From NCBI RefSeq assembly GCF_001668675.1, contig NZ_LZKQ01000230.1, forward strand, positions 1 through 61,457: a stretch of 61,457 nucleotides of DNA, read 5' to 3'. Positions 54,575-61,457 of this stretch are shown here, in pieces. How positions within the stretch are numbered: position 1 is the stretch's first letter; every line of letters begins with the position of its first letter. This stretch comes from Mycobacterium asiaticum. GTDB taxonomy: Bacteria; Actinomycetota; Actinomycetes; Mycobacteriales; Mycobacteriaceae. The notes under the pieces were generated by a model that saw only the letters and a list, made by a program, of their open reading frames with translations, made no database searches and was not told where the DNA came from. A program made the translations under genes and the position numbers.

Positions 54575-55083
54575 CGCGGGCCGAACCATCCGGGCGCGAC
54601 TCGCAGCGCGCCAAGGTTTACGCGGCCGAGGAATTCGTGCGGCTGATGTTCGACCGTGCCACCGAGCGCGGCTCGCCCAGCGTGGAGTTCTTCGGCACCC
54701 AGCTGACTTTGCCGCCCGAGGGCCGGTTCGCCTCGGTGGCCTCGGCGCAGCGGTACGTCGACGAGGTGCTGGATCTGCCGGCGGTGCGCCAACAATGGCC
54801 CGGCGTCTCGGCGCCGCGGGTGCGGGCCCGGCGGGCCGCCACCGCCGCGCACTACGAAAACCGCGGCGGCGCAGGCGTTATCGCTGTCCCCGACCGGGTG
54901 AGCGCCGGCTGGGCGATGCGCGAGCTGGTGATACTGCATGAGGTCGCCCATCACCTGTGTCAGGAACCCCCGCCGCACGGCCCGGCCTTCGTGACGACCA
55001 TGTGCACGCTGACCGAGCTGGTGATGGGGCCCGAGGTGGGCCATGTGCTGCGTGTCGTCTACGCGAAGGAAGGGGTGCGGTGA
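54571..55083 (+). CDS. Small HExxH metallopeptidase-like protein (Rv0185-like)
   Basis: A 170-residue protein with a zinc-binding HEVAHHL (HExxH) near residue 130, followed by PPPHGPAFV, which puts another histidine about 14 residues on, like the SprT/ImmA-style third ligand. It fits the TIGR04338 group of actinobacterial proteins and Rv0185. The N-terminus has no signal peptide. GTG 54571 overlaps the DUF2786 stop and its own stop overlaps bglS by 4 bases. Protease activity is an inference from the motif. Confidence 0.75.
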   Translation: MTRAEPSGRDSQRAKVYAAEEFVRLMFDRATERGSPSVEFFGTQLTLPPEGRFASVASAQRYVDEVLDLPAVRQQWPGVSAPRVRARRAATAAHYENRGGAGVIAVPDRVSAGWAMRELVILHEVAHHLCQEPPPHGPAFVTTMCTLTELVMGPEVGHVLRVVYAKEGVR

Positions 55084-57179
55084 ACGAACGGGCCGATCCT
55101 GATGCGCGGGCGCGCGAAGTTGAAGCGGAGCTGACCGACGACGAGCGCCTCGCCCTGGTGGTCGGCGTGATGGGCGCCGGGGACTTCTGGCCGCTGCGCG
55201 ACGAGCGGATACCGCCGGACGTGCCGATGAGCGCCGCATACGTGCCTGGCGTTCCCCGGCTGGGCGTGCCCGCGCTGCGGATGAGTGACGCCGGCCTGGG
55301 CGTGACCAATCCCGGGTTCCGGCCCGGCGACTCCGCCACCGCGCTGCCGGCGGGACTGGCGTTGGCGGCCACCTTCAATCCGGCGCTGGCCCGGGCCGCC
55401 GGGGCGGTGATCGGGGCGGAGGCGCGCAGCCGCGGCCTCAACGTACAGCTGGCCGGCGCCATGAACCTGGCCCGCGACCCGCGTAATGGCCGCAACTTCG
55501 AGTACTTCTCCGAGGATCCGTGGCTGACCGGGCTGCTGGCCGCCGAGCAGATCATCGGGATCCAGCGGCACGGGGTCGTCTCCACGGTCAAGCACTTCTC
55601 GCTGAACTGCAATGAGACGAACCGGCACTGGCTGGACGCGGTGATCGATCCCGACGCGCACCGCGAATCCGACCTGCTGGCCTTCGAGATCGCCATCGAG
55701 CGCGGTGAGCCCGGCGCGGTGATGGCGGCCTACAACAAAATCAACGGTGAATACGCCGCCTCGAACGACGTCCTGCTCAATCGGATACTCAAGGGCGCCT
55801 GGGGATTTCGGGGCTGGGTGATGTCGGACTGGGGTGGGACACCGGGCTGGGAGTGCGCGCTTTACGGATTGGATCAGGAGTGCGGCGCTCAAATCGACGC
55901 GATCCTGTGGCAGGCCGAGGCATTCGGTGAGCCGCTGCGCGCCGCCCTCGCCGACGGCCGGTTGCCCAAGCAGCGGTTGTCGGACATGGTCCGGCGGATC
56001 CTGCGGTCGATCTACGCGGTCGGACTCGACCGGTGGGGCGCCGCGCCCGAACCGGATATGCAGGCGCACAACGACATTGCGTTGGAGATCGCGCGGCAGG
56101 GCATTGTGTTGCTGCAGAACCGCGGCGTGCTGCCCCTGACGTCCCCCGGGCGCATCGCCGTCATCGGTGGTTATGCGCAGCGCGGGGTGCCGGCCGGTTT
56201 CGGTTCCAGCACCGTGCTGCCCGCCGGCGGCTACGCCGACGTGATCCCGATCGGTGGGGCGGGCTTGGAGGCGGGCTTCCGCAATCTGTATCTGCTGCCG
56301 TCGAGCCCGCTCGACGAACTGCGAAGGTTGTTCGGCCAGGCCCAGATCGACTTCGACCCCGGCATCAGCCCGGCGGAGGCGGTGCCGGTCGCGCGGGCGG
56401 CCGACGTGGTGATCGTGTTCGCGGTCCGGGCCGAAGGTGAGGGTTTTGACAGTGCCGATTTGTCGTTGCCCTGGGGCCAGGACGCTCTTATCGCCGCGGT
56501 TGCCGCGGCCAACCCGAACACGGTGGTGGTGCTCGAGACCGGCAACCCGGTGGCGATGCCGTGGCGGGACTCGGTCAACGCGATCGTCCAGGCCTGGTAC
56601 CCCGGGCAGCAGGGCGGCCGCGCGATTGCGGAAATCATTGCCGGACAGGTCAATCCGTCCGGGCGGCTGCCGCTGACCTTCCCCGTCGACCTGGACCAGA
56701 CACCGCGGCCGGAGTTGGGGACACCGACCACCATCGAGTACTCGGAGGGCGCCGAGGTCGGGCATCGCTGGTTCGCCGCCACCGGCCGGACCCCGTTGTT
56801 CGCGTTCGGACACGGGTTGTCCTACACGAGCTTCGAGTATCGCGACCTCGAGGTGACCGGCGGCGGCACCGTCACGGCTTCCTTCAACGTCGTCAACATA
56901 GGGGACCGCAGCGGCAGCGATGTGCCGCAGCTCTATCTGACCGGCGCGCCGGATGGGCGACGACTGCGGCTGCTCGGGTTCGAGCGGGTCGAGCTCGAGC
57001 CCGGCGAATCGCGGCGGGTGAGCATCGAGGCCGACCCACGCCTATTGGCTCGCTACGACGGCCGGGCGCAGTGCTGGCGGGTCAGCCAGGGCCGCTATGC
57101 CGTTGCGGTCGGGGCCTCTGCGGCGGCGATGGATTTGGCAGCAGAAGTAGAGGTGGCCGGCCGTACGTTCGGACGCTGA
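55080..57179 (+). CDS. bglS: Glycoside hydrolase family 3 beta-glucosidase
   Basis: A 699-residue GH3 enzyme (691 in Rv0186). The N-terminal TIM barrel contains GTLAMSDAG-type (here LRMSDAGLGV), NFEYFSEDPWLTG, STVKHFSLNCNE and the nucleophile aspartate in WVMSDWGG. The second alpha/beta domain includes VLLQNRGVLPL and VVLETGNPVAMPW, and a C-terminal fibronectin-type-III-like domain follows FGHGLSYTSFEY. It hydrolyses beta-glucosides. GTG 55080 overlaps the upstream stop; the long in-frame extension to 54957 is a shadow. It converges on mymT with 35 bases between. Confidence 0.9.
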   Translation: MNERADPDARAREVEAELTDDERLALVVGVMGAGDFWPLRDERIPPDVPMSAAYVPGVPRLGVPALRMSDAGLGVTNPGFRPGDSATALPAGLALAATFNPALARAAGAVIGAEARSRGLNVQLAGAMNLARDPRNGRNFEYFSEDPWLTGLLAAEQIIGIQRHGVVSTVKHFSLNCNETNRHWLDAVIDPDAHRESDLLAFEIAIERGEPGAVMAAYNKINGEYAASNDVLLNRILKGAWGFRGWVMSDWGGTPGWECALYGLDQECGAQIDAILWQAEAFGEPLRAALADGRLPKQRLSDMVRRILRSIYAVGLDRWGAAPEPDMQAHNDIALEIARQGIVLLQNRGVLPLTSPGRIAVIGGYAQRGVPAGFGSSTVLPAGGYADVIPIGGAGLEAGFRNLYLLPSSPLDELRRLFGQAQIDFDPGISPAEAVPVARAADVVIVFAVRAEGEGFDSADLSLPWGQDALIAAVAAANPNTVVVLETGNPVAMPWRDSVNAIVQAWYPGQQGGRAIAEIIAGQVNPSGRLPLTFPVDLDQTPRPELGTPTTIEYSEGAEVGHRWFAATGRTPLFAFGHGLSYTSFEYRDLEVTGGGTVTASFNVVNIGDRSGSDVPQLYLTGAPDGRRLRLLGFERVELEPGESRRVSIEADPRLLARYDGRAQCWRVSQGRYAVAVGASAAAMDLAAEVEVAGRTFGR

Positions 57180-57214
57180 GGGGCGCACCCGTACGCACGA
57201 CCGGCCAACCGGGC

Positions 57215-57376
57215 CTACTGGACGGGAACGAGTTCCGCGCCGCAGGTGCACCGGTACGGTTCGTTGGCGTTGGAGCAGTGGCAGGGGACCTCGACACGGA
57301 CGCGACAGCCACAGCCCTCGTGGCCACAGCTCAGCAGGGTGCCGGCTTCGTTGGTTGCCATTCGAATCACCTTCAT
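57215..57376 (-). CDS. mymT: Copper metallothionein MymT
   Basis: A 53-residue protein, the same length as M. tuberculosis MymT (Rv0186A), with the copper-binding cysteines at positions 17, 22, 24, 32, 34, 43 and 45 in the same CxxxxCxC, CxC, CxC layout. MymT binds several Cu(I) ions in the cytosol and protects against copper. The start is ATG 57376; an internal ATG at 57361 with AAGGTG upstream would give a 48-residue form. A RicR operator overlaps the -10 upstream. It is too short for most gene finders. Confidence 0.92.
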   Translation of the reverse strand: MKVIRMATNEAGTLLSCGHEGCGCRVRVEVPCHCSNANEPYRCTCGAELVPVQ

Positions 57377-57400
57377 TCGTCGTCGGTTTCTTGCGCCCTC

Positions 57401-57421
57401 AGTATATACCCCTCGGGGGTA
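57401..57421 (-). promoter_or_regulatory. mymT promoter with RicR operator
   Basis: TACCCC-TCG-GGGGTA (57407-57421) is a perfect 15-nt inverted repeat directly beside a minus-strand TATACT -10 box (57406-57401), 24 bases before the mymT start. It follows the TACCC-N5-GGGTA form expected of RicR sites. The rest of the 236-bp gap (57377-57612) shows no gene; in M. tuberculosis Rv0187 and Rv0188 are found here. Confidence 0.8.
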
Positions 57422-57612
57422 AGGGTAAACATGCCCGCTGGCGCAATTCGGGTCGGCGGTTCCCGCAACCGTTCGAGTTCTCACCGAATGCGACGACGCC
57501 CGGGTCGCCGCGAGACAACGCAGGCGACGGGGGGACACCCGCGCCTGGACACCGCGATGCTGCGAACCGTCGGTGGCAAGGGCCGGGACGGGTTCGCGAT
57601 GGCGCTGGTGCG

Positions 57613-59319
57613 TCAGCCGCAGACCGCGCCGATGGCCGCCGACCCGACCAGCTTGACGTACTTGGCCAGCACGCCGGTCTTGTAGCGCGCCGGCGGGGGA
57701 GTGAATCCCTCTCGGCGCGCGGCGAACTCGTCGGGATCCACCAGCACGTCCAGGGTGTGGTTTGCGACGTCGAGCCGGATCCGGTCGCCGTCGCGCAGGA
57801 ACGCAATGGGGCCGGCATCCACGGCCTCGGGCGCGATGTGGCCCACGCACAGGCCGGTCGTCCCGCCGGAGAACCGGCCGTCGGTGAGCAGCAGCACGTC
57901 CTTGCCCAGCCCGGCGCCCTTGATGGCGCCGGTGATGGCCAGCATCTCGCGCATGCCGGGGCCACCCTTCGGGCCCTCGTAGCGGATCACCACGGCGTCA
58001 CCATGGGTGATGGTGCCGTCCTCGAGCGCGTCCAGCGCCGCCCGCTCACCGTCGAAAACCCTTGCGGTGCCTTCGAACACGTCGGAATCGAAGCCGGCGG
58101 ACTTGACCACCGCACCCTCCGGCGCCAGCGATCCGCGCAAGATGGTGATGCCACCGGTCGGGTGGATCGGGTTGTTCAGCGCGCGCAGCACCTTGCCGTC
58201 CGGGTCCGGTGGCGCGATGTCGGCGAGATTCTCGGCCACGGTCTTGCCGGTCACCGTCAGGCATTCGCCGTGCAGCAGGCCGGCGTCCAGCAGCGCCTTC
58301 ATTACCACCGGCACCCCGCCGATGTGGTCGACGTGCGACATCACGTGCCGGCCGAACGGCTTGACGTCGGCCAGGTGCGGCACCTTCGAGCCGATCCGGC
58401 TGAAGTCGTCCAGCGTCAGCTCGACCTCGGCTTCGTGCGCGATGGCCAGTAGGTGCAGCACCGCGTTGGTCGACCCGCCGAACGCCATCACCACCGCGAT
58501 GGCGTTCTCGAACGCCTCCCTGGTCAGGATGTCGCGGGCGGTGATGCCGTGGCGCAGCAACTCGACGACGGCCTGGCCGCTGCGCCGGGCGAACCCGTCC
58601 CGGCGGCGGTCGGTGGCCGGCGGGGCGGCGCTGCCCGGCAACGACATGCCCAGGGCCTCGGCGGCGCTGGCCATCGTGTTGGCGGTGTACATGCCACCGC
58701 ACGCGCCCTCGCCGGGGCAGATGGCCCGCTCGATGGCGTCGACATCATCACGGCTCATCAGCCCGCGCGCGCAGGCGCCGACCGCCTCGAAGGCGTCGAT
58801 GATGGTGACCTCGCGCTCGCTGCCGTCGGACAGCTTGGCCACCCCGGGCAGGATCGATCCGGCGTAGAGGAACACCGAGGCCAGGTCCAGGCGGGCCGCG
58901 GCCATCAGCATCCCGGGCAGCGACTTGTCGCAGCCGGCCAGCAGCACCGAACCGTCGAGGCGCTCGGCCTGCATCACGGTCTCGACGCTGTCCGCGATCA
59001 CCTCACGCGACACCAGCGAGAAATGCATGCCCTCGTGACCCATCGAGATGCCGTCGGACACCGAGATCGTGCCGAACTCCAGCGGGTAGCCGCCGGCGGC
59101 GAAAACGCCTTCTTTGACGGCCTTGGCCAGCCGGTCCAGGGAGAGGTTGCACGGCGTGATCTCGTTCCAGGACGACGCGACGCCGATCTGCGCCTTGGCG
59201 AAGTCCTCGTCGCCCATGCCTACCGCCCGCAACATCCCACGCGCGGCGGCCTTCTCCAGACCGTCGGTAACGTCGCGACTGCGGGGTTTGATGTCAGCTT
59301 GCTCGACGGGAGGGGTCAT
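57613..59319 (-). CDS. ilvD: Dihydroxy-acid dehydratase
   Basis: A 568-residue IlvD (575 in Rv0189c), the iron-sulfur enzyme that dehydrates 2,3-dihydroxy-isovalerate in valine, leucine and isoleucine synthesis. Signature segments are [43 protein letters not shown] and [19 protein letters not shown]. It has the cysteines expected to hold the cluster. The ATG at 59319 has CATACT 6 bases upstream, suggesting a leaderless transcript. It diverges from ricR. Confidence 0.95.
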   Translation of the reverse strand: MTPPVEQADIKPRSRDVTDGLEKAAARGMLRAVGMGDEDFAKAQIGVASSWNEITPCNLSLDRLAKAVKEGVFAAGGYPLEFGTISVSDGISMGHEGMHFSLVSREVIADSVETVMQAERLDGSVLLAGCDKSLPGMLMAAARLDLASVFLYAGSILPGVAKLSDGSEREVTIIDAFEAVGACARGLMSRDDVDAIERAICPGEGACGGMYTANTMASAAEALGMSLPGSAAPPATDRRRDGFARRSGQAVVELLRHGITARDILTREAFENAIAVVMAFGGSTNAVLHLLAIAHEAEVELTLDDFSRIGSKVPHLADVKPFGRHVMSHVDHIGGVPVVMKALLDAGLLHGECLTVTGKTVAENLADIAPPDPDGKVLRALNNPIHPTGGITILRGSLAPEGAVVKSAGFDSDVFEGTARVFDGERAALDALEDGTITHGDAVVIRYEGPKGGPGMREMLAITGAIKGAGLGKDVLLLTDGRFSGGTTGLCVGHIAPEAVDAGPIAFLRDGDRIRLDVANHTLDVLVDPDEFAARREGFTPPPARYKTGVLAKYVKLVGSAAIGAVCG

Positions 59320-59376
59320 GGTGCAAGTATGCGGTGCGGCGCGATCCCGCCAAAATCAATTAACCACGCGGCCTGA

Positions 59377-59397
59377 TACCCTAGCGGGGTATAGAAT
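59377..59397 (+). promoter_or_regulatory. ricR promoter with RicR operator
   Basis: TACCC-TAGCG-GGGTA (59377-59391, written TACCCTAGCGGGGTA) overlaps a TAGAAT -10 box (59392-59397), about 46 bases before the ricR ATG. It is the same 15-nt form as the mymT site, so ricR should be autorepressed and copper-released. Confidence 0.8.
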
Positions 59398-59442
59398 GGT
59401 CCGGCAACCCACCCGTCCGCCCGGTATTCGTTTGGAGAGCAG

Positions 59443-59733
59443 ATGACCACACCACACGGATACACGCAGCAGAAGGACAACTACGCCAAACGGCTGCGTC
59501 GCATCGAGGGTCAGGTGCGCGGTATCGCGCGCATGATCGACGAGGACAAGTACTGCATTGACGTGCTCACTCAGATCAGCGCCGTCAACAGCGCGCTGCG
59601 GTCGGTGGCGCTGAATCTGCTCGATGAGCACCTCAACCACTGCGTCACCCGGGCGGTGGCCGAAGGCGGTGACGAGGCCGACGACAAGATCGCCGAGGCG
59701 TCGGCGGCGATTGCGCGCCTCGTTCGTTCCTGA
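59443..59733 (+). CDS. ricR: Copper-sensing repressor RicR (CsoR family)
   Basis: A 96-residue all-helical CsoR-family repressor. The Cu(I) ligands Cys38, His63 and Cys67 keep the C-x24-H-x3-C spacing of CsoR. KRLRRIEGQVRGIARMI is the typical first helix. RicR (Rv0190) represses mymT, itself and other copper-resistance genes until copper binds. ATG 59443 follows GGAGAG. It is downstream of its own operator and diverges from ilvD. Confidence 0.95.
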   Translation: MTTPHGYTQQKDNYAKRLRRIEGQVRGIARMIDEDKYCIDVLTQISAVNSALRSVALNLLDEHLNHCVTRAVAEGGDEADDKIAEASAAIARLVRS

Positions 59734-59745
59734 TCTGGCGTGTTG

Positions 59746-59773
59746 GCGGGGTAAAGCGGGGTAAAGCCCCGCT
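59746..59773 (+). promoter_or_regulatory. Tandem GCGGGGTAAA repeats and hairpin between ricR and the MFS gene
   Basis: GCGGGGTAAA occurs twice in tandem (59746-59755 and 59756-59765). AGCGGGG-TAAAG-CCCCGCT (59755-59773) forms a 7-bp stem with no U-run. Each GGGGTA is a RicR-like half-site but no TACCC partner is present. It may be a weak terminator for ricR or a regulatory site of the MFS gene starting at 59816. Confidence 0.45.
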
Positions 59774-59815
59774 GGGTGCGTACCGTGAGGACAACGCGCA
59801 CCTGCGTCTCACACT

Positions 59816-61063
59816 ATGACTGCCATGACTGCCGAACCCGGAACCACCGCGCGAACGTGGACGCCACGGATCGCGGTGCAGCTGGTGGTGCTGGCCTCGG
59901 CGGCCTTCATCTACGTCACCGCGGAATTGCTGCCGGTCGGCGCGCTGTCGGCAATTGCCCGCAACCTCAACGTGAGCCTGTTTTGGGTGGGCACGCTGCT
60001 GTCCTGGTATGCCCTGGTCGCGGCGGTGACGACGGTTCCGCTGGTGCGCTGGACCGCGCACTGGCCGCGCCGCCGGACGCTGCTGCTGAGCCTGGTCTGC
60101 CTGACCGTGTCGCAACTTATTTCGGCGGTGGCGCCCAACTTCACGGTGCTGGCCGCCGGACGGGTGCTCTGCGCGGTCACGCACGGCCTGCTGTGGTCGG
60201 TGATCGCGCCGATCGCCACCCGGCTGGTGCCGCCGAGCCACGCCGGCCGGGCGACCATGTCGATCTATATCGGAACCAGCCTGGCGCTGGTGATCGGCAG
60301 CCCGCTGACCGCGGCGCTGAGCCTGATGTGGGGCTGGCGGCTGGCGGTCGTCTGTGTGACCGTCGCGGCCGTGCTGGTCACCGTGGCGGCCCGGTTGGTG
60401 CTGCCGGAAATGGTGCTGACCGACGACCAGCTGCAATGCGTCGGCCGGCAGGCCAAACATCACCGCAACCGGGGGCTGGTCCTGATCAGCCTGGTCACCA
60501 TGATCGGCGTCACCGGCCACTTCGTCTCCTACACCTACATCGTGGTGATCGTCCGCCAGATCGTCGGTGTGCGCGGACCCAATGTGGCGTGGCTGCTGGC
60601 CGCGTACGGCATCGCCGGGGTGCTGGCGGTGGCGCTGGTGGCGCGGCCGCTGGACCGACGGCCCAAGGGCGCGATCATCTTCTGCATGGCCGGGCTGACG
60701 GCTGCCTTCGTCCTGCTCAGTGCGCTGGCCTACGGCTGGCACCGCTCGGCCTTGACGGCGCTGGTGGTCGGGACCGGTGCGATCGTGCTGTGGGGTGCGA
60801 TGGCCATTGCGGTGCCGCCCATGCTGCAGTCCGCGGCGATGCGCGCGGGTGCCGACGACCCGGACGGGGCATCCGGGCTGTACGTGACGGCGTTCCAGGT
60901 GGGCATCATGGCCGGATCGCTGGCCGGCGGTTTGCTGTACGAGCGCAGCGTGGCGATGATGCTCACCGCGTCGGCGGGTCTGATGGGTGTCGCGCTGGTG
61001 GCGATGACGGCGATCAGACCGATCGTCGATGCCCCGCCCGTACCAGATTCTCAGGGCGAGTAA
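59816..61063 (+). CDS. MFS efflux pump (Rv0191-like)
   Basis: A 415-residue, twelve-helix major facilitator of the DHA1 drug-efflux type. The start of helix 1 (VQLVVLASAAFIYVTAELLP) and the loop between helices 2 and 3 (VRWTAHWPRRRTLLL) are typical, as is the helix-5 GSPLTAALS. Rv0191 exports chloramphenicol-like compounds and is a sugar-efflux/AraJ-type protein. ATG 59816 or 59825 could be the start. It follows ricR on the same strand by 82 bases. Confidence 0.88.
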   Translation: MTAMTAEPGTTARTWTPRIAVQLVVLASAAFIYVTAELLPVGALSAIARNLNVSLFWVGTLLSWYALVAAVTTVPLVRWTAHWPRRRTLLLSLVCLTVSQLISAVAPNFTVLAAGRVLCAVTHGLLWSVIAPIATRLVPPSHAGRATMSIYIGTSLALVIGSPLTAALSLMWGWRLAVVCVTVAAVLVTVAARLVLPEMVLTDDQLQCVGRQAKHHRNRGLVLISLVTMIGVTGHFVSYTYIVVIVRQIVGVRGPNVAWLLAAYGIAGVLAVALVARPLDRRPKGAIIFCMAGLTAAFVLLSALAYGWHRSALTALVVGTGAIVLWGAMAIAVPPMLQSAAMRAGADDPDGASGLYVTAFQVGIMAGSLAGGLLYERSVAMMLTASAGLMGVALVAMTAIRPIVDAPPVPDSQGE

Positions 61064-61181
61064 CACCGCTGGTCAAGGCCGTGAACCGCGGTGCGTAACG
61101 GTCCTGTGGCGTTCGCCGAATGGCTAACTGGGGGTTCCGTTGTGCCACACTGGGGCGAGAATTTGACCGGAGGGAATCAAT

Positions 61182-61457
61182 ATGGCGCGCTGGATCACAG
61201 GCCGCCCGAAGGGGTGGCGGACCGCTAGAGTCGCCGCCGCTGTCAATGCTTGCGGCGTGGTCGCGGTGCTGATGTTGGGCGCCGGGCCGGCCCTGGCGGA
61301 CCCCGAGGACGCGCCGGCCGATCCCGGCCCCGTGGTCGGCCCCGCCGAGCCGCTGCCGCCCGGTCCGCTGGCGCTGCCACCGCTGCCCGACCCGCTCGCG
61401 CCGCCGCCACTTCCGGGTGACCCGGCAGCAGTCCCGGCCCCCCCCCCGGGCGGGGTC
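61182..61457 (+). CDS. Secreted proline-rich protein, N-terminal fragment (Rv0192-like)
   Basis: ATG 61182 follows GGAGGGAATC. Translation gives a basic start (MARWITGRPKGWRTARVA), a hydrophobic signal core (CGVVAVLMLGAGPALA) ending in ALA-DP, then a Pro/Ala-rich linker to the window edge. In M. tuberculosis the Rv0192 L,D-transpeptidase lies next to Rv0191, and secreted transpeptidases often have such linkers. No catalytic domain is visible, so the identity rests on position. The last bases include a run of ten C that may be mis-assembled. Confidence 0.6.
   Translation, partial: MARWITGRPKGWRTARVAAAVNACGVVAVLMLGAGPALADPEDAPADPGPVVGPAEPLPPGPLALPPLPDPLAPPPLPGDPAAVPAPPPGGV

Noticed and set aside
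55059..56813. 584-codon minus-strand open frame over bglS
   Set aside because: Antisense shadow; the GH3 enzyme on the plus strand has complete catalytic motifs.
59645..61066. 473-codon minus-strand open frame over the MFS gene
   Set aside because: Extreme His/Gln/Arg composition, no membrane segments or domain; shadow of the transporter.
61438..61457. Run of ten C and GC-rich end as a biological feature
   Set aside because: It lies at the contig edge within a Pro-rich codon tract and mirrors the suspect sequence at the other end.

Overview
The window is a high-GC actinobacterial contig whose gene order follows the Mycobacterium tuberculosis chromosome from about Rv0151c to Rv0192. Recognisable anchors are PE1/PE2, ptbB, fadE2, an Rv0158-type TetR, a PE3/PE4-type protein, an Rv0161-type FAD oxidase, adhE1, Rv0163, TB18.5, mce1R, fadD5, the complete mce1 operon with mam1A-D, lprO, Rv0180c, a pirin, sigG, the Rv0183 monoacylglycerol lipase, Rv0184, Rv0185, bglS, mymT, ilvD, ricR, an Rv0191-type MFS pump and the start of an Rv0192-like secreted protein. 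Several M. tuberculosis genes are absent (the pntAa/Ab/B block after fadE2, and Rv0187/Rv0188), and blocks of extra genes are present. I therefore read this as a non-tuberculous, probably slow-growing Mycobacterium. Species cannot be fixed from the sequence alone.

Layout. (1) 1-9.8 kb: a truncated PE gene at the contig edge, two PE genes with C-terminal PE-PPE hydrolase domains, the ptbB-fadE2 pair, a DUF1348 protein, a 41-residue peptide gene, a TetR regulator, a third PE hydrolase and an alpha/beta hydrolase. (2) 9.8-13.1 kb: a dihydrodipicolinate-reductase-like oxidoreductase, an SDR and an FAD-linked oxidase. (3) 13.1-26.6 kb: an accessory catabolic island inserted between the Rv0161-like and adhE1-like genes. 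A leftward operon (SMP-30 lactonase, thioesterase, TetR) diverges from rightward operons (thioesterase, LLM oxidoreductase, acyl-CoA dehydrogenase; CoA-transferase; then a tightly coupled ten-gene-scale run with two unfamiliar proteins, P450, zinc-type dehydrogenase, HpcH/HpaI aldolase, SnoaL-like protein, SDR and esterase). (4) 26.6-44.3 kb: adhE1, Rv0163, TB18.5, mce1R and the mce1 lipid-import operon. (5) 44.3-57.4 kb: a DUF1275 protein, lprO, Rv0180c, pirin, a three-gene insertion (IclR regulator, oxidoreductase, hydrolase), sigG, lipase, DUF2786 protein, HExxH protein, GH3 glucosidase and the copper metallothionein mymT. (6) 57.6-61.5 kb: ilvD, the copper-sensing repressor ricR, an MFS pump and a truncated secreted protein.

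How genes work together. The island has the make-up of a CoA-dependent oxidative pathway: hydroxylation and ring oxidation (P450, LLM, dehydrogenases), CoA activation by transfer, dehydrogenation, thioester and lactone hydrolysis, and retro-aldol cleavage. Its substrate is unknown. Three copies of a 28-nt element (CTTTACAAAT-N7-AAA-N-TGTCAYG) sit at its operon starts and probably define its regulon, with the resident TetR as the obvious candidate regulator. The mce1 block is a lipid/fatty-acid importer with its own FadR-type repressor. mymT and ricR both carry TACCC-N5-GGGTA operators over their -10 boxes, forming a copper regulon. sigG has a near-consensus RecA-independent DNA-damage (PafBC-type) promoter and is translationally coupled to an inserted hydrolase.

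The first ~91 bases and the final ~20 bases are C-rich low-complexity sequence at contig edges and probably include sequencing or assembly error. No tRNA, rRNA, CRISPR array, insertion sequence or prophage was seen. No gene-free stretch exceeds 300 bases; the longest are 31194-31419, 57377-57612 and 29360-29528.
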